The notes below the pieces were generated by a model, which had not been told where the DNA came from, did no database searches, and was given only the letters and a program-made list of their open reading frames with translations. 64,000 nucleotides of DNA from Rhizobium croatiense (GTDB lineage: Bacteria > Pseudomonadota > Alphaproteobacteria > Rhizobiales > Rhizobiaceae). The DNA lies in NCBI RefSeq assembly GCF_019793465.1, contig NZ_JAILYJ010000002.1, positions 248,001 through 312,000 on the forward strand. The letters run 5' to 3'. The first letter of the stretch is position 1; each line of letters starts with the position of its first letter. Of the stretch, positions 36,223 through 45,526 are shown piece after piece. The position numbers and the translations under genes are program-made.

Positions 36223-37440
36223 TCAGTTGATCTTCTTTTTCTTCGGCGGCACGACAGTCGCGCCGTTCTCGCCCGGCTGCTCTTCCGGCTGGCCGTCGAC
36301 CGCAATGTTCGGATCCGAACCCTTGTCGGCCTCGAGCTTGCGCCAGCGCTTGACGTTGGCATTGTGCTCTTCGAGCGTCGCGGCGAAAACGTGGCCGCCA
36401 GTGCCGTCGGCAACGAAATAGAGATCCTGGGTTTTCCAAGGGTTGGCGACGGCTTCCAGCGCATCCTTGCCGGGATTGGCGATCGGCGTCGGCGGCAGGC
36501 CCTTGATGACATAGGTATTATAGGGCGTGTCCCGCTTCAGGTCCGACTGGTAGATCGGTCGGTCGGCCGGCTTTCCCTCGCCCCCGAAGAGCCCGTAGAT
36601 GATCGTGGGATCGGACTGCAGGCGCATGCCCTTGCCAAGCCGATTCAGGAAAACGGAGGCGACATGGGCACGTTCGTCGGGAACGCCGGTCTCCTTCTCG
36701 ACGATGGAGGCGAGCGTGACAAATTCCTCTTTGGATCGCAGCGGCAGCGAGGAATCACGCTTGTCCCAGACCTGATCGACGAGCTTCTGCTGTGCCGCCG
36801 CCATCTGTTCGATGATCTCCGAACGCTTGGTACCGCGCGAGAACTTGTAGGTGTCAGGACGCAGGCTGCCTTCGGCCGGCAGTGCGGCCGGCAGGTCGCC
36901 TTCCAGGACCGGATCCTGCAGCATGCGGTCAAACATCTGGCGAACCGTTAGGCCTTCGGGGAAGGAAACCGAATAGAGAATGGACTTGCCCGATTTCAGC
37001 AGCTCCATGATATCGCTCATGGAGGCTTTCGCCTTGATCTCGTATTCGCCGGCCTTCAGGCTCTCGCCGGCGGAAAGATGTGTCGCCGTCAGATATCGGA
37101 AGATGCGGGCATCGGAGATGATCGCATTGCGCTCGAGGTTCGAAGCGATTTCGGCGAGACCCGCGCCGTTGCGGACGATGAAATTGGTGTTCGTCTGTAG
37201 CGGACCCGGGCTCTGATAGGTCGATGTCGCGTAGTAGAAGGCGATGACCGCGACGACGCAGACCAGGACCGCCATCGTCATGATGAAGTTCAGAAAGAGG
37301 ACGATCTGGCTGCGCGCGTTCTTGGAGCGTTTCGGCGGCTCCGGAACGCGTTCCGGACGCAGGGCCTCGTTCGGCGACTTCGGGATGATCGGTCCCTTCT
37401 GCGCCTGGCTGTCGTTGCTCTGGTTCGTCGTATCGCTCAC
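36223..37440 (-). CDS. mltG: Endolytic murein transglycosylase MltG
   Basis: A 405-residue inner-membrane protein that cuts nascent glycan strands and is thought to end their polymerisation. A 50-residue cytosolic start, rich in Pro and Lys, precedes one membrane segment (NFIMTMAVLVCVVAVIAFYY), a LysM-like domain and the YceG catalytic domain with the glutamate in LASIVEKETGVPDER. GTG 37440 is chosen because GAGG lies 7 bases upstream; TTG 37446 would touch that site. Confidence 0.93.
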   Translation of the reverse strand: MSDTTNQSNDSQAQKGPIIPKSPNEALRPERVPEPPKRSKNARSQIVLFLNFIMTMAVLVCVVAVIAFYYATSTYQSPGPLQTNTNFIVRNGAGLAEIASNLERNAIISDARIFRYLTATHLSAGESLKAGEYEIKAKASMSDIMELLKSGKSILYSVSFPEGLTVRQMFDRMLQDPVLEGDLPAALPAEGSLRPDTYKFSRGTKRSEIIEQMAAAQQKLVDQVWDKRDSSLPLRSKEEFVTLASIVEKETGVPDERAHVASVFLNRLGKGMRLQSDPTIIYGLFGGEGKPADRPIYQSDLKRDTPYNTYVIKGLPPTPIANPGKDALEAVANPWKTQDLYFVADGTGGHVFAATLEEHNANVKRWRKLEADKGSDPNIAVDGQPEEQPGENGATVVPPKKKKIN

Positions 37441-37570
37441 CGGCAATCCTCTAAAACTTGGCCCTCATTCCGCTATTTCGCGAAGCAATGCGGCAAAAAC
37501 AGGTTCTGCCACAGTTCAACGAACCCGTTGCCGGTCGTTCAACTCTAGCGCGCCTGCTATGGCAAGCCCT

Positions 37571-38833
37571 TTACTGCGCGTAACGGCGCAGCACGAGCGA
37601 TGCGTTCGTGCCGCCGAATCCGAACGAATTGGACAGGGCCACGTTGATTTCTCGCTCGCGAGCCTTGTGCGGAACAAGATCGATCGCCGTCTCGCGTTCG
37701 GGATTGTCGAGATTGAGCGTCGGCGGCGCGATATTGTCACGGATGGCCAGCGTGGCGAAGATCGCCTCGATGGCGCCGGCAGCGCCGAGAAGGTGTCCGG
37801 TCGCCGACTTGGTCGAGGACATGGAGATTTTCGACGCCGCATTGCCGACCAGCCGCTCGACCGCGCCGAGTTCGATCGTGTCGGCCATGGTCGAAGTGCC
37901 GTGAGCGTTTATGTAATCGATATCGGCCGGCGTCAGCCCGGCACGCTTCAGCGCCATCGCCATGCAGCGGCCGGCCCCCTCGCCGTCTTCGGAGGGTGCG
38001 GTGATGTGATAGGCGTCTCCCGACAGGCCGTAGCCGACGACCTCGGCGTAAATCCTGGCGCCACGCGCCTTGGCATGTTCCAGCTCTTCGAGCACGACGA
38101 TGCCGGCGCCTTCGCCCATGACGAAGCCGTCGCGGTCGCGGTCATAGGGACGCGAAGCCTTCTGCGGGTCGTCGTTGTGCTGGGTCGACAGCGCTTTGCA
38201 GGCGGCAAAGCCTGCCAGCGAAATGCGGCTGACGGGGGATTCCGTGCCGCCGGCGACCATGACGTCGGCATCGCCCAGCGCGATCAGCCGCGCGGCATCG
38301 CCGATCGCATGAGCGCCGGTCGAGCAGGCGGTGACGACCGAATGATTGGGTCCGCGCAGCTTGTGGCGGATCGACACCTGGCCGGAAACCAGATTGATCA
38401 GGCGGCCGGGAATGAAGAAGGGGGAGATACGGCGCGGGCCCTTGTCGCGCAGGGTGTAACCTGCCTCGACGATGCCTTCGATGCCGCCGATGCCGGAGCC
38501 GATCAGCACGCCGGTGGCGATCTGATCTTCATCGCTCTCGGGATGCCAGTTCGCGTCGGCCAGCGCCATGTCGGCGGCGGCCATGCCGTAGATGATGAAG
38601 GGATCGACCTTGCGCTGTTCCTTCGGCTCCATCCACTGATCGACATTGAAGGTGCCGTCGGCGCCGTCACCGAGCGGAATACGGCAGGCGATCTTGGCGG
38701 GAAGGTCGTCGACCTCGAATTCGGTGACGAGGCGGGCGCCGTTCTGGCCGGCGAGCAGCCGCGACCACGTCACCTCAGTTCCGCATCCCAAGGGTGATAC
38801 CATGCCGGTACCAGTGATGACGACACGTCTCAT
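37571..38833 (-). CDS. fabF: 3-oxoacyl-[acyl-carrier-protein] synthase II
   Basis: A 420-residue condensing enzyme that elongates acyl-ACP with malonyl-ACP. The Cys-His-His triad is present: Cys in SVVTACSTGAHAIG, His in NAHGTSTMAD and His in KSATGHLLGAAGA. The N-terminal RVVITGTGMVSPLG and C-terminal NSFGFGGTNASLVL are typical. It follows acpP on the same strand across a terminator-like hairpin. Confidence 0.97.
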   Translation of the reverse strand: MRRVVITGTGMVSPLGCGTEVTWSRLLAGQNGARLVTEFEVDDLPAKIACRIPLGDGADGTFNVDQWMEPKEQRKVDPFIIYGMAAADMALADANWHPESDEDQIATGVLIGSGIGGIEGIVEAGYTLRDKGPRRISPFFIPGRLINLVSGQVSIRHKLRGPNHSVVTACSTGAHAIGDAARLIALGDADVMVAGGTESPVSRISLAGFAACKALSTQHNDDPQKASRPYDRDRDGFVMGEGAGIVVLEELEHAKARGARIYAEVVGYGLSGDAYHITAPSEDGEGAGRCMAMALKRAGLTPADIDYINAHGTSTMADTIELGAVERLVGNAASKISMSSTKSATGHLLGAAGAIEAIFATLAIRDNIAPPTLNLDNPERETAIDLVPHKAREREINVALSNSFGFGGTNASLVLRRYAQ

Positions 38834-38884
38834 CGCGTGCTTTCCCCCGTCTCTTATGTTCTATGGAGAAATAGGCCGAAAAGA

Positions 38885-38911
38885 AAAGGGCGGACTCCAG
38901 GCCCGCCCTTT
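38885..38911 (-). terminator. Attenuator/terminator between acpP and fabF
   Basis: AAAGGGCGG (38885-38893) faces CCGCCCTTT (38903-38911), 9 bp with a 9-base loop; on the - strand it is followed by a T-rich tract. It can end the short, abundant acpP message while allowing some read-through to fabF. Confidence 0.75.
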
Positions 38912-38926
38912 CTCAAATCTACAGGA

Positions 38927-39163
38927 TCAGGCCTGGGCCTTCTCAATAAACTTCACTGCATCGCCGACCGTCAGGATCGAGTCGGCAGCGTCGTCGGGGA
39001 TTTCAACGCCGAATTCTTCTTCGAAAGCCATGACAAGTTCGACCGTGTCGAGCGAGTCGGCGCCCAGATCGTCGATAAAGCTGGCGCTCTCGACGACCTT
39101 GTCGGCATCGACGCCAAGATGATCAATAACAATTTTCTTTACGCGTTCTGCGATATCGCTCAT
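38927..39163 (-). CDS. acpP: Acyl carrier protein
   Basis: A 78-residue acidic four-helix protein. The serine that receives 4'-phosphopantetheine is in [20 protein letters not shown]. It carries acyl chains for the Fab enzymes encoded on either side. The upstream 286-base gap (39164-39449) should hold its strong promoter; fabG lies beyond. Confidence 0.97.
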   Translation of the reverse strand: MSDIAERVKKIVIDHLGVDADKVVESASFIDDLGADSLDTVELVMAFEEEFGVEIPDDAADSILTVGDAVKFIEKAQA

Positions 39164-39449
39164 GTCGGTTTCCTCGACCTTATGTCCTGATCGGAATGCC
39201 CTTGCGGCACCCCTACCCTGTTTCAGCCTGCGATGTTTTCAGACATCCTCGGCAAACTCGTTTACCCGGCTTCAGAGATTTCCGAGGCTTGCGAAAAGCC
39301 CGCCGGTCCGTCTGCTTTCTCGGGACGACTGTTCACAGTCATGGCCCGCTTAACATGGTTTAAGTCTGCCGCAAAGCCAGAAAATCAACGCTTCGTGATT
39401 GCTCAACATGCTATTGGCGTAATTATCCCCATGCCGATGGTTTGTCGTT

Positions 39450-40187
39450 TCAGATCATCGCCATGCCGCCGTTTACGTGCAGTGTCTGGCCGGTCATGTA
39501 GGCAGCTTCGGAGGACGCGAGGTAGGCAACCGCCGAAGCGACTTCGCCGCCCGTGCCCATCCGCTTCATCGGGATCGCCCCCATGATCGCTTCCTTCTGC
39601 TTGTCGTTCAGCTTGCCGGTCATGGCGCTTTCGATGAAGCCGGGTGCGACGCAGTTGACGGTCACGTTGCGGGTGGCGATTTCCTGGGCCAGCGACTTGG
39701 TGAAGCCGATCATGCCGGCCTTGGAGGCGCAATAGTTGGCCTGCCCCGGATTGCCGGTGACGCCGACGACGGAGGTGATGTTGATGATGCGGCCATAACG
39801 GCGGCGCATCATCGGGTGCGTCAACTCGCGCGTCAGGCGGAACGTCGACGTCAGATTGACTTCGAGAACGGCATCCCAGTCCTCGTCGCTCATCCGCACG
39901 AAGAGGCCGTCCCTGGTGATGCCGGCATTGTTGACGAGGATATCCACGCCTTCGAGTTCGGCTTCGGCCTTCTGGCCGAGCGCCTTGACCTCATCGCGGT
40001 CCGACAGGTTGGCCGGGAAGATCTTGACGCGCTCGCCGAGCTCGGCCGCCAGCGCTTCCAGCTTCTCGACGCGGGTGCCGTGCAGGCCGACGGTGGCGCC
40101 CTGCTTATGAAGAAGGCGGGCGATTTCCTCGCCGATACCGCCCGATGCGCCGGTGACGAGAGCCTTGCGGCCGGAAAGATCGAACAT
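39450..40187 (-). CDS. fabG: 3-oxoacyl-[acyl-carrier-protein] reductase
   Basis: A 245-residue SDR that reduces 3-oxoacyl-ACP with NADPH. The cofactor loop TGASGGIG, NNAG motif (VNNAGITRDGLF), catalytic Ser in INITSVVGVTGNPGQ and YCASKAGMIGF are all standard. ATG 40187 (MFDLSGRKALVTGAS) is chosen over an upstream in-frame start because it matches the family length. It follows fabD by 30 bases. Confidence 0.96.
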   Translation of the reverse strand: MFDLSGRKALVTGASGGIGEEIARLLHKQGATVGLHGTRVEKLEALAAELGERVKIFPANLSDRDEVKALGQKAEAELEGVDILVNNAGITRDGLFVRMSDEDWDAVLEVNLTSTFRLTRELTHPMMRRRYGRIINITSVVGVTGNPGQANYCASKAGMIGFTKSLAQEIATRNVTVNCVAPGFIESAMTGKLNDKQKEAIMGAIPMKRMGTGGEVASAVAYLASSEAAYMTGQTLHVNGGMAMI

Positions 40188-40217
40188 GGAAACGTTCCTT
40201 ATATCTGGAGATATCAA

Positions 40218-41162
40218 TCAGGCCATGAGGGCGGCGACGGCCGCGTCGATATCCGCCGGACCGCCGACGGAGATGCCGTTGACTGATTTGTCGATGCGGC
40301 GGGCAAGACCGGTCAGCACCTTGCCGGAACCGAGTTCATAAAGCGTGGTCACGCCATTGCCGGCGAACCACTCCACGGTCTCGCGCCAGCGGACCTGGCC
40401 GGTCACCTGTTCGACCAGGAGGTTCGTGATCTCGTCGGCACCCGTCACCGGGGCGGCGCGGACATTGGCGATGAGGGGCACCACGGGATCCGACTTGGCG
40501 ACCGTCGCCAGCGCTGCGCGCATCGCCTCTGCGGCGGGCGCCATCAGCTTGGAATGGAAGGGAGCCGAGACCGGCAGCAGGATGGCGCGTTTGGCGCCCT
40601 TGTCGGTTGCCAGACCGGCGGCCTTTTCGACGGCCGCCTTCTCGCCCGAAATGACGATCTGGCCGCCGCCATTGTCGTTGGCGATCTGGCAGGCGCCGGT
40701 GGCGGCCGCCGATTCGCAGACGGCTGCGACGTCGGCATGTTCCAGCCCGATGATCGCCGCCATGGCGCCGACGCCGACGGGGACGGCGGCCTGCATGGCA
40801 TTGCCGCGAATGCGCAGCAGCCGCGCCGTATCGGCGAGCGAAAAGGTGCCGGCGGCGCAAAGTGCCGAATATTCGCCCAGCGAGTGGCCGGCGACAAAGG
40901 CGACCTTGGACTTCAGATCCAGCCCCTTGGCTTCGAGAACACGGACTACGGCGATCGAGACGGCCATCAGCGCCGGCTGGGCGTTCGCCGTCAAGGTCAA
41001 CGTGTCCTCCGGACCGTTGAACATGACGTCCGAAAGCTTTTCACCGAGCGCCTCGTCGACTTCTTCGAAAACGGCGCGGGCTTCCGCGAAATTCTCGGCC
41101 AGATCCTTGCCCATGCCGACGGCCTGACTGCCCTGGCCGGGAAAAGTGAAAGCAATGGTCAT
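40218..41162 (-). CDS. fabD: Malonyl-CoA:ACP transacylase
   Basis: A 314-residue enzyme that loads malonate onto ACP. It begins MTIAFTFPGQGSQAVGMG and has the nucleophile motif AGHSLGEYSAL, the Arg region TARLLRIRGNAMQ and the catalytic His in VSAPFHSKLM. ATG 41162 is the standard start; the longer frame upstream lies in the divergent promoter region shared with an aldo/keto reductase. Confidence 0.96.
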   Translation of the reverse strand: MTIAFTFPGQGSQAVGMGKDLAENFAEARAVFEEVDEALGEKLSDVMFNGPEDTLTLTANAQPALMAVSIAVVRVLEAKGLDLKSKVAFVAGHSLGEYSALCAAGTFSLADTARLLRIRGNAMQAAVPVGVGAMAAIIGLEHADVAAVCESAAATGACQIANDNGGGQIVISGEKAAVEKAAGLATDKGAKRAILLPVSAPFHSKLMAPAAEAMRAALATVAKSDPVVPLIANVRAAPVTGADEITNLLVEQVTGQVRWRETVEWFAGNGVTTLYELGSGKVLTGLARRIDKSVNGISVGGPADIDAAVAALMA

Positions 41163-41262
41163 TCTGATGTCCCTGATTGCGCCCCTCGAGGCTGTTTTGC
41201 CTCCAATTGACATTCTTTCCGGCAGAGTCAAGTGGCGGCACCTTCTGCGCAAAGCCTTTCGC

Positions 41263-41285
41263 CCCGGCGCAAAAGCCGGGTTTTT
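41263..41285 (+). terminator. Terminator-like hairpin inside a divergent promoter region
   Basis: CCCGGC (41263-41268), loop GCAAAA, GCCGGG (41275-41280), then TTTTT (41281-41285). It points along the + strand, upstream of the aldo/keto reductase start at 41359, so it could attenuate that gene or end a short RNA. On the - strand it would lie before fabD. Confidence 0.6.
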
Positions 41286-41358
41286 GCTCTTGCGCTCCGT
41301 CAAATCCGGCCTAGATTTGCCCGGTCCTCCCCAAGGCTCCAACCCCTAAGGTTTTTGC

Positions 41359-42402
41359 ATGAAGTACAATTCACTCGGCCGTACCGACATTTCCGTTTCG
41401 GAGATCTGCCTCGGTACCATGACCTGGGGTTCGCAGAACAGCGAAGCCGACGCGCATGCGCAGATGAATTACGCCGTCGCAAAGGGTGTCAATTTCTTCG
41501 ATACCGCCGAGCTTTATCCGACCACCCCGGTTTCGCCCGAAACGCAGGGCTGGACCGAAGACTATATCGGCAGCTGGTTCGAAAAGACCGGCAAGCGAAG
41601 GGAAATCGTGCTCGCCACCAAGGTCTCCGGCCGCGGCCGCGATTATCTGCGCGGCGGCGAAGGCGCCGACGCGAGGAATATCCGCCTGGCGCTCGAGGCC
41701 AGCCTGAAGCGGCTGAAGACGGATTTTGTCGACCTCTATCAGGTGCACTGGCCGAACCGCGGCCATTTCCACTTCCGGCAGAACTGGAGCTACAACCCCT
41801 TCAACCAGGATCGCGACAAGGCCGTCGCCAACATGCTCGACATCCTGGAAACGCTCGGCGCGCTGGTCAAGGAAGGCAAGATCCGGGCGATCGGCCTTTC
41901 CAACGAAACCACCTGGGGCATCCAGAAATACCTGACCCTCTCCGAACAGAAGGGCCTGCCGCGCGTCGCCAGCGTTCAGAACGAGTACAATCTGCTTTAC
42001 CGCCATTTCGACCTCGATCTCGCCGAACTCTCGCATCACGAGGACGTCGGGCTGCTCGCCTATTCGCCGCTCGCCGGCGGCATCCTGACCGGCAAATATG
42101 TCGATGGCGGCAGGCCGAAGGGGTCGCGCGCCTCGATCAATCCCGATATCGGCGGCCGTCTGCAGCCGCTGCAGGAGCCGGCGACCAAGGCCTATCTGGC
42201 GCTCGCCGCAAGGTACGGTCTCGACCCGGCAGTCATGGCGCTCGCCTTCTGCCGATCGAGGCCCTTCATGACCTCGGTCATCATCGGCGCGACCTCGATG
42301 GAACAGCTGGAAATCGATCTCGGCGCGGCCGAGCTAAAGCTTTCGGACGAGGTGCTGGCGGAGATTGCCAAGGTGCACCGGCAGTATCCGCTGACGCTTT
42401 GA
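41359..42402 (+). CDS. Aldo/keto reductase (Tas-like)
   Basis: A 347-residue NADPH-dependent TIM-barrel reductase. It opens MKYNSLGRTDISVSEICLG, has the catalytic Asp/Tyr region FFDTAELYPTTP, the Lys in VLATKVSGRG and the His in YQVHWPNRG. The extended loop NWSYNPFNQDRD after the histidine is like the E. coli Tas group. Physiological substrate unknown. It is divergent from fabD and preceded by a terminator-like hairpin. Confidence 0.92.
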   Translation: MKYNSLGRTDISVSEICLGTMTWGSQNSEADAHAQMNYAVAKGVNFFDTAELYPTTPVSPETQGWTEDYIGSWFEKTGKRREIVLATKVSGRGRDYLRGGEGADARNIRLALEASLKRLKTDFVDLYQVHWPNRGHFHFRQNWSYNPFNQDRDKAVANMLDILETLGALVKEGKIRAIGLSNETTWGIQKYLTLSEQKGLPRVASVQNEYNLLYRHFDLDLAELSHHEDVGLLAYSPLAGGILTGKYVDGGRPKGSRASINPDIGGRLQPLQEPATKAYLALAARYGLDPAVMALAFCRSRPFMTSVIIGATSMEQLEIDLGAAELKLSDEVLAEIAKVHRQYPLTL

Positions 42403-42458
42403 TGGCCCGCCCCGGCGCTACCGCTTGATCTCAGTCGGGCTCGAATGTCCGATTGGGG

Positions 42459-42486
42459 TTGCCTTTCCCCAAAAAATCCGTATAAG
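42459..42486 (+). promoter_or_regulatory. Predicted promoter of the rpsF operon
   Basis: TTGCCT (42459-42464), 16-base spacer, TATAAG (42481-42486), within an unusually A-rich patch. It would give a leader of about 210 bases before rpsF. Confidence 0.55.
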
Positions 42487-42704
42487 CCGCGCTGTTCGTT
42501 AACCCGGTCTTCTGGCTGGTGGCTGAACGGAGGGCCGGTTTCCTCGGAAATCGTTCGGAACGGAAGCGTTCCAGCCTCCCGTGTCTCCGCTCTCGACCGT
42601 CTCGGAAAACGCTTTCTTGCCTGGGTCCGCCCAATCAGGAGCAGTCGTTGAGGCTTAGCCGCCGAATATCGGGTTGAACCAAACGCAAGAAAGGCAAAGC
42701 TGTC
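42487..42704 (+). promoter_or_regulatory. Structured rpsF leader
   Basis: This gene-free stretch, together with the promoter, makes up the 302-base gap before rpsF. It contains a tight GGAACG-GAAG-CGTTCC hairpin (42557-42572) inside a longer GGAGG/CCTCC pairing and a small CCG...CGG hairpin near 42662-42674. Leaders of rpsF in several phyla bind the S6:S18 complex for feedback control; whether this one does is inference. Ribosome site AAGAAAGG lies just before ATG 42705. Confidence 0.4.
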
Positions 42705-43163
42705 ATGGCTCTTTATGAACATGTATTCCTTGCCCGGCAGGATATTTCCGCTCAGCAGGTCGACGCCCTCGTAGAACAGTACAAGGGCGTGATCGAAGCT
42801 AACGGCGGTAAGGTCGGGCGTATCGAGAACTGGGGCCTCAAGTCCCTCACCTACCGCATCAAGAAGAACCGCAAGGCGCACTATGCGCTGATGGACATTG
42901 ATGCTCCGGCTGCTGCGATCCAGGAAATGGAACGCCAGATGCGCATCAGCGAAGACGTTCTTCGCTACATGACCATCGCCGTCGAAAAGCACGAAGAAGG
43001 CCCGTCTGCCATGCTGCAGAAGCGCGACCGCGACGACCGCGGCCCGCGTGAAGGCGGCGACCGTGGCCCGCGCCGCGAATTCGGCGACCGTCCGCCGCGC
43101 CGTGACGGCGACTTCCAGCGTGGCCCGCGTCCAGATCGCGCTCCCCGCGAAGACCGTGCATAA
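42705..43163 (+). CDS. rpsF: 30S ribosomal protein S6
   Basis: A 152-residue protein; residues 1-105 are the S6 ferredoxin-like fold ([40 protein letters not shown]). The remainder is a low-complexity tail of Arg, Asp, Gly and Pro (repeats such as [16 protein letters not shown]), a feature of alphaproteobacterial S6. It binds 16S rRNA together with S18, encoded 12 bases downstream. Confidence 0.97.
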   Translation: MALYEHVFLARQDISAQQVDALVEQYKGVIEANGGKVGRIENWGLKSLTYRIKKNRKAHYALMDIDAPAAAIQEMERQMRISEDVLRYMTIAVEKHEEGPSAMLQKRDRDDRGPREGGDRGPRREFGDRPPRRDGDFQRGPRPDRAPREDRA

Positions 43164-43175
43164 GGAGATATAAGA

Positions 43176-43424
43176 ATGTCTGAAGCTTCCTCCGCACCAG
43201 TCCGCCGCCCGTTCCATCGCCGCCGCAAGACCTGCCCGTTCTCCGGCGCAAACGCACCGCGGATCGACTACAAGGACGTCCGTCTGCTGCAGCGCTACAT
43301 TTCCGAGCGCGGCAAGATCGTTCCGTCCCGCATCACGGCCGTTTCCCAGAAGAAGCAGCGCGAACTCGCCCAGGCGATCAAGCGCGCCCGTTTCCTCGGC
43401 CTGCTGCCGTACGTCGTCGCCTGA
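43176..43424 (+). CDS. rpsR: 30S ribosomal protein S18
   Basis: An 82-residue basic protein with the family core [20 protein letters not shown] and [20 protein letters not shown]. It forms a heterodimer with S6 on the platform of the small subunit. A stable hairpin follows the stop. Confidence 0.97.
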   Translation: MSEASSAPVRRPFHRRRKTCPFSGANAPRIDYKDVRLLQRYISERGKIVPSRITAVSQKKQRELAQAIKRARFLGLLPYVVA

Positions 43425-43435
43425 TAGAATATGTG

Positions 43436-43460
43436 ACCCCCGGATTTCTGATCCGGGGGT
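43436..43460 (+). terminator. Hairpin after rpsR
   Basis: ACCCCCGGAT (43436-43445) and ATCCGGGGGT (43451-43460) form a perfect 10-bp stem with a 5-base loop. Only a short, broken T-tract follows, so it may pause or partly terminate transcription or protect the rpsF-rpsR message 3' end. Confidence 0.6.
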
Positions 43461-43572
43461 TGCCTCCCTTCCGCGATGGGCGCGGATCGGAACTGTTAAA
43501 ACCCATGTTGAGACGTTTCTGAATTCGATTCAGCAACATCCTCTAACTGCTTGATGAAGCAGGACAGCGACC

Positions 43573-44559
43573 TTGAAACGACTGGATCTTAAAACGCTGC
43601 TGACCGGCGCACTCGCCGGCTTGACCGCTGCCCTGCTGGTGCTCGGCGCGAGCGTGCAGCCGTCGTTTTTCAGCGCGCTCCTCTATACTGCTTCGGCACT
43701 GCCGATCCTGCTTGTCGGGCTCGGCTGGGGCAATGTCGCCGCGATTGTGGCCGTCGTCACTGCAGCCGCACTTGGCGCGGCCTTCATCTCGCCCTCCTTC
43801 GCGCTGATCATGACGCTGGTGACGCTGCTGCCGGCCGGCTGGCTCAGCCACCTCGCCAATCTCGCCCGCCCCGCATCCGAACTCGGCGGTCCGGACCACC
43901 TGCTCGCCTGGTATCCGCTCTCCGATATCCTGCTGCATCTTTGCGGCCTGGTGACGTTCGCCGTCATCGTCATCGGTGTGATGATCGGCTACGGGCCTGA
44001 GATCACCGATCCGATCGTCGATCTGCTGATCGCCTCCGTCAAGCAGCAGCAGCCGGAATTCATGCCGGATCCGGCGGCGACCGCGCAGACTAAATCGCTG
44101 ATCCTGTTGATGCTGCCGGCTTTGCAGGGCGGCATGTGGGTGACGATGCTGTTCGCAGCCTATTATTTCGCGGTGCGCATCGTCGCAGCATCCGGCCGCG
44201 GCCTTCGCCCCCGCGAGGACATTCCCTCATCGCTGCGCATGAACCGCAACTCGATCTTCGTCTTCCTCGCCGGGCTTGCCGCCTGCTTCTTCGGCGGCGT
44301 TCCGGCGCTGATCGGCGCAACCGTGATCGGCACTTTCGGCGCCGGCTTCATGCTCTCCGGCTTCGCCTCGCTGCATTTCCGCACGCGCGGCAAAGACTGG
44401 CGTTTGCCGGCCCTCATCCTCTGCTACCTGGCCTCCATGCTCATGCTGCTGCCAGCTCTCCTCATCCTCGTCCTCGGTCTCGTCGATACGCGCAAGGCGA
44501 TCGCGCTGACCCCGGCGAAAGATGCCGATGCCCCCAAACAACCCGATACGAAAATCTGA
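43573..44559 (+). CDS. DUF2232 membrane protein
   Basis: A 328-residue polytopic protein with about eight hydrophobic segments (LLTGALAGLTAALLVLGASV, LPILLVGLGWGNVAAIVAVV and others) and a short soluble tail rich in Lys, Asp and Pro. DUF2232 proteins are found in alphaproteobacteria between rpsR and rplI, as here; their role is not known. TTG 43573 has AGGA 8 bases upstream and no better start is near. A 148-base gap with the rpsR hairpin precedes it; rplI follows by 21 bases. Confidence 0.85.
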   Translation: MKRLDLKTLLTGALAGLTAALLVLGASVQPSFFSALLYTASALPILLVGLGWGNVAAIVAVVTAAALGAAFISPSFALIMTLVTLLPAGWLSHLANLARPASELGGPDHLLAWYPLSDILLHLCGLVTFAVIVIGVMIGYGPEITDPIVDLLIASVKQQQPEFMPDPAATAQTKSLILLMLPALQGGMWVTMLFAAYYFAVRIVAASGRGLRPREDIPSSLRMNRNSIFVFLAGLAACFFGGVPALIGATVIGTFGAGFMLSGFASLHFRTRGKDWRLPALILCYLASMLMLLPALLILVLGLVDTRKAIALTPAKDADAPKQPDTKI

Positions 44560-44580
44560 GACACAGAAAGGACAAAGAAA

Positions 44581-45159
44581 ATGGAAGTCATCCTTCTCGA
44601 ACGCATCTCCAAGCTCGGCCAGATGGGCGAAACCGTAAAGGTTCGCGACGGCTTTGCCCGTAACTACCTGCTGCCGCTCGGCAAGGCGCTGCGCGCCAAC
44701 GCCGCCAACAAGACCCGCTTCGAAGCCGAGCGCGCGACGCTCGAAGCCCGCAACCTCGAGCGCAAGTCGGAAGCCCAGAAGGTCGCCGACGTTCTCGACG
44801 GCAAGTCGTTCATCGTCGTGCGCTCCGCCGGCGAAACCGGCCAGCTCTACGGCTCGGTCGCTGCCCGTGACGTCGTCGAGATTCTCGCCGCCGAAGGCTT
44901 CAACATCGGCCGCAACCAGGTTCACCTGAACACGCCGATCAAGGCGATCGGCCTGCACAAGGTCGAGCTTCAGTTGCATGCCGAAGTCGAAATCAATGTC
45001 GAGCTGAACGTTGCCCGTTCCGCCGATGAGGCTGAGCGCCAGGCCAAGGGCGAAGAACTCACCTCGGTCGACGCGATCTACGGCGTCGACGAAGACGCAC
45101 TGCGTCCGGAAGATTTCTTCGATCCGGAAGCCGACGGCATCGACGAAGACGAAGCATAA
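44581..45159 (+). CDS. rplI: 50S ribosomal protein L9
   Basis: A 192-residue protein. The N-terminal rRNA-binding domain is canonical ([36 protein letters not shown]), followed by the long helix and C-terminal domain. An acidic tail ([20 protein letters not shown]) extends it beyond the E. coli length, as in other rhizobia. A strong terminator follows. Confidence 0.97.
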   Translation: MEVILLERISKLGQMGETVKVRDGFARNYLLPLGKALRANAANKTRFEAERATLEARNLERKSEAQKVADVLDGKSFIVVRSAGETGQLYGSVAARDVVEILAAEGFNIGRNQVHLNTPIKAIGLHKVELQLHAEVEINVELNVARSADEAERQAKGEELTSVDAIYGVDEDALRPEDFFDPEADGIDEDEA

Positions 45160-45187
45160 GTCTCGCCGGACACGATCCGCGTGAGGG

Positions 45188-45216
45188 AAGCCCGGCCGTT
45201 GCGCCGGGCTTTTTCG
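45188..45216 (+). terminator. Intrinsic terminator after rplI
   Basis: AAGCCCGGC (45188-45196) pairs with GCCGGGCTT (45203-45211), followed by TTTCGTTTC. It ends the rpsF-rpsR-DUF2232-rplI transcript. Confidence 0.85.
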
Positions 45217-45526
45217 TTTCATTCGCTTGATGGGAAACAACCGGGGAGACCTTTTATCGGGGGATTTCCTGATGTTTTTGCTGCGTGCCCGATGTCATCG
45301 CGTTACCATGTCCATCTCCGGAACGAATGAGCTGAGTCGGCTCCGTACCGTGTCCTCAGGGTGACACTCCCGGTATTTCTCGCTTGTGTCGCCCCTGGAC
45401 TGTGGAGAAGTCGAACAACGTGCACAGCGTTCGGGATTTAGGCGATGCGGGCCTCCGCTCCTTTTGCAGCCCCTTGATTTTCTCCATCCGGAATTGCAAA
45501 TCCGGAGTTGGAAAAAGACAGAACGG
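45217..45526 (+). other. Upstream region of dnaB
   Basis: I see no gene in these 310 bases. A frame continuous with dnaB runs back to 45386 but lacks the look of coding sequence. TCCGGA occurs twice around ATTGCAAA (45487-45506), making a small symmetric site 20 bases before the dnaB start, possibly regulatory. The dnaB promoter must lie in this region. Confidence 0.4.
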
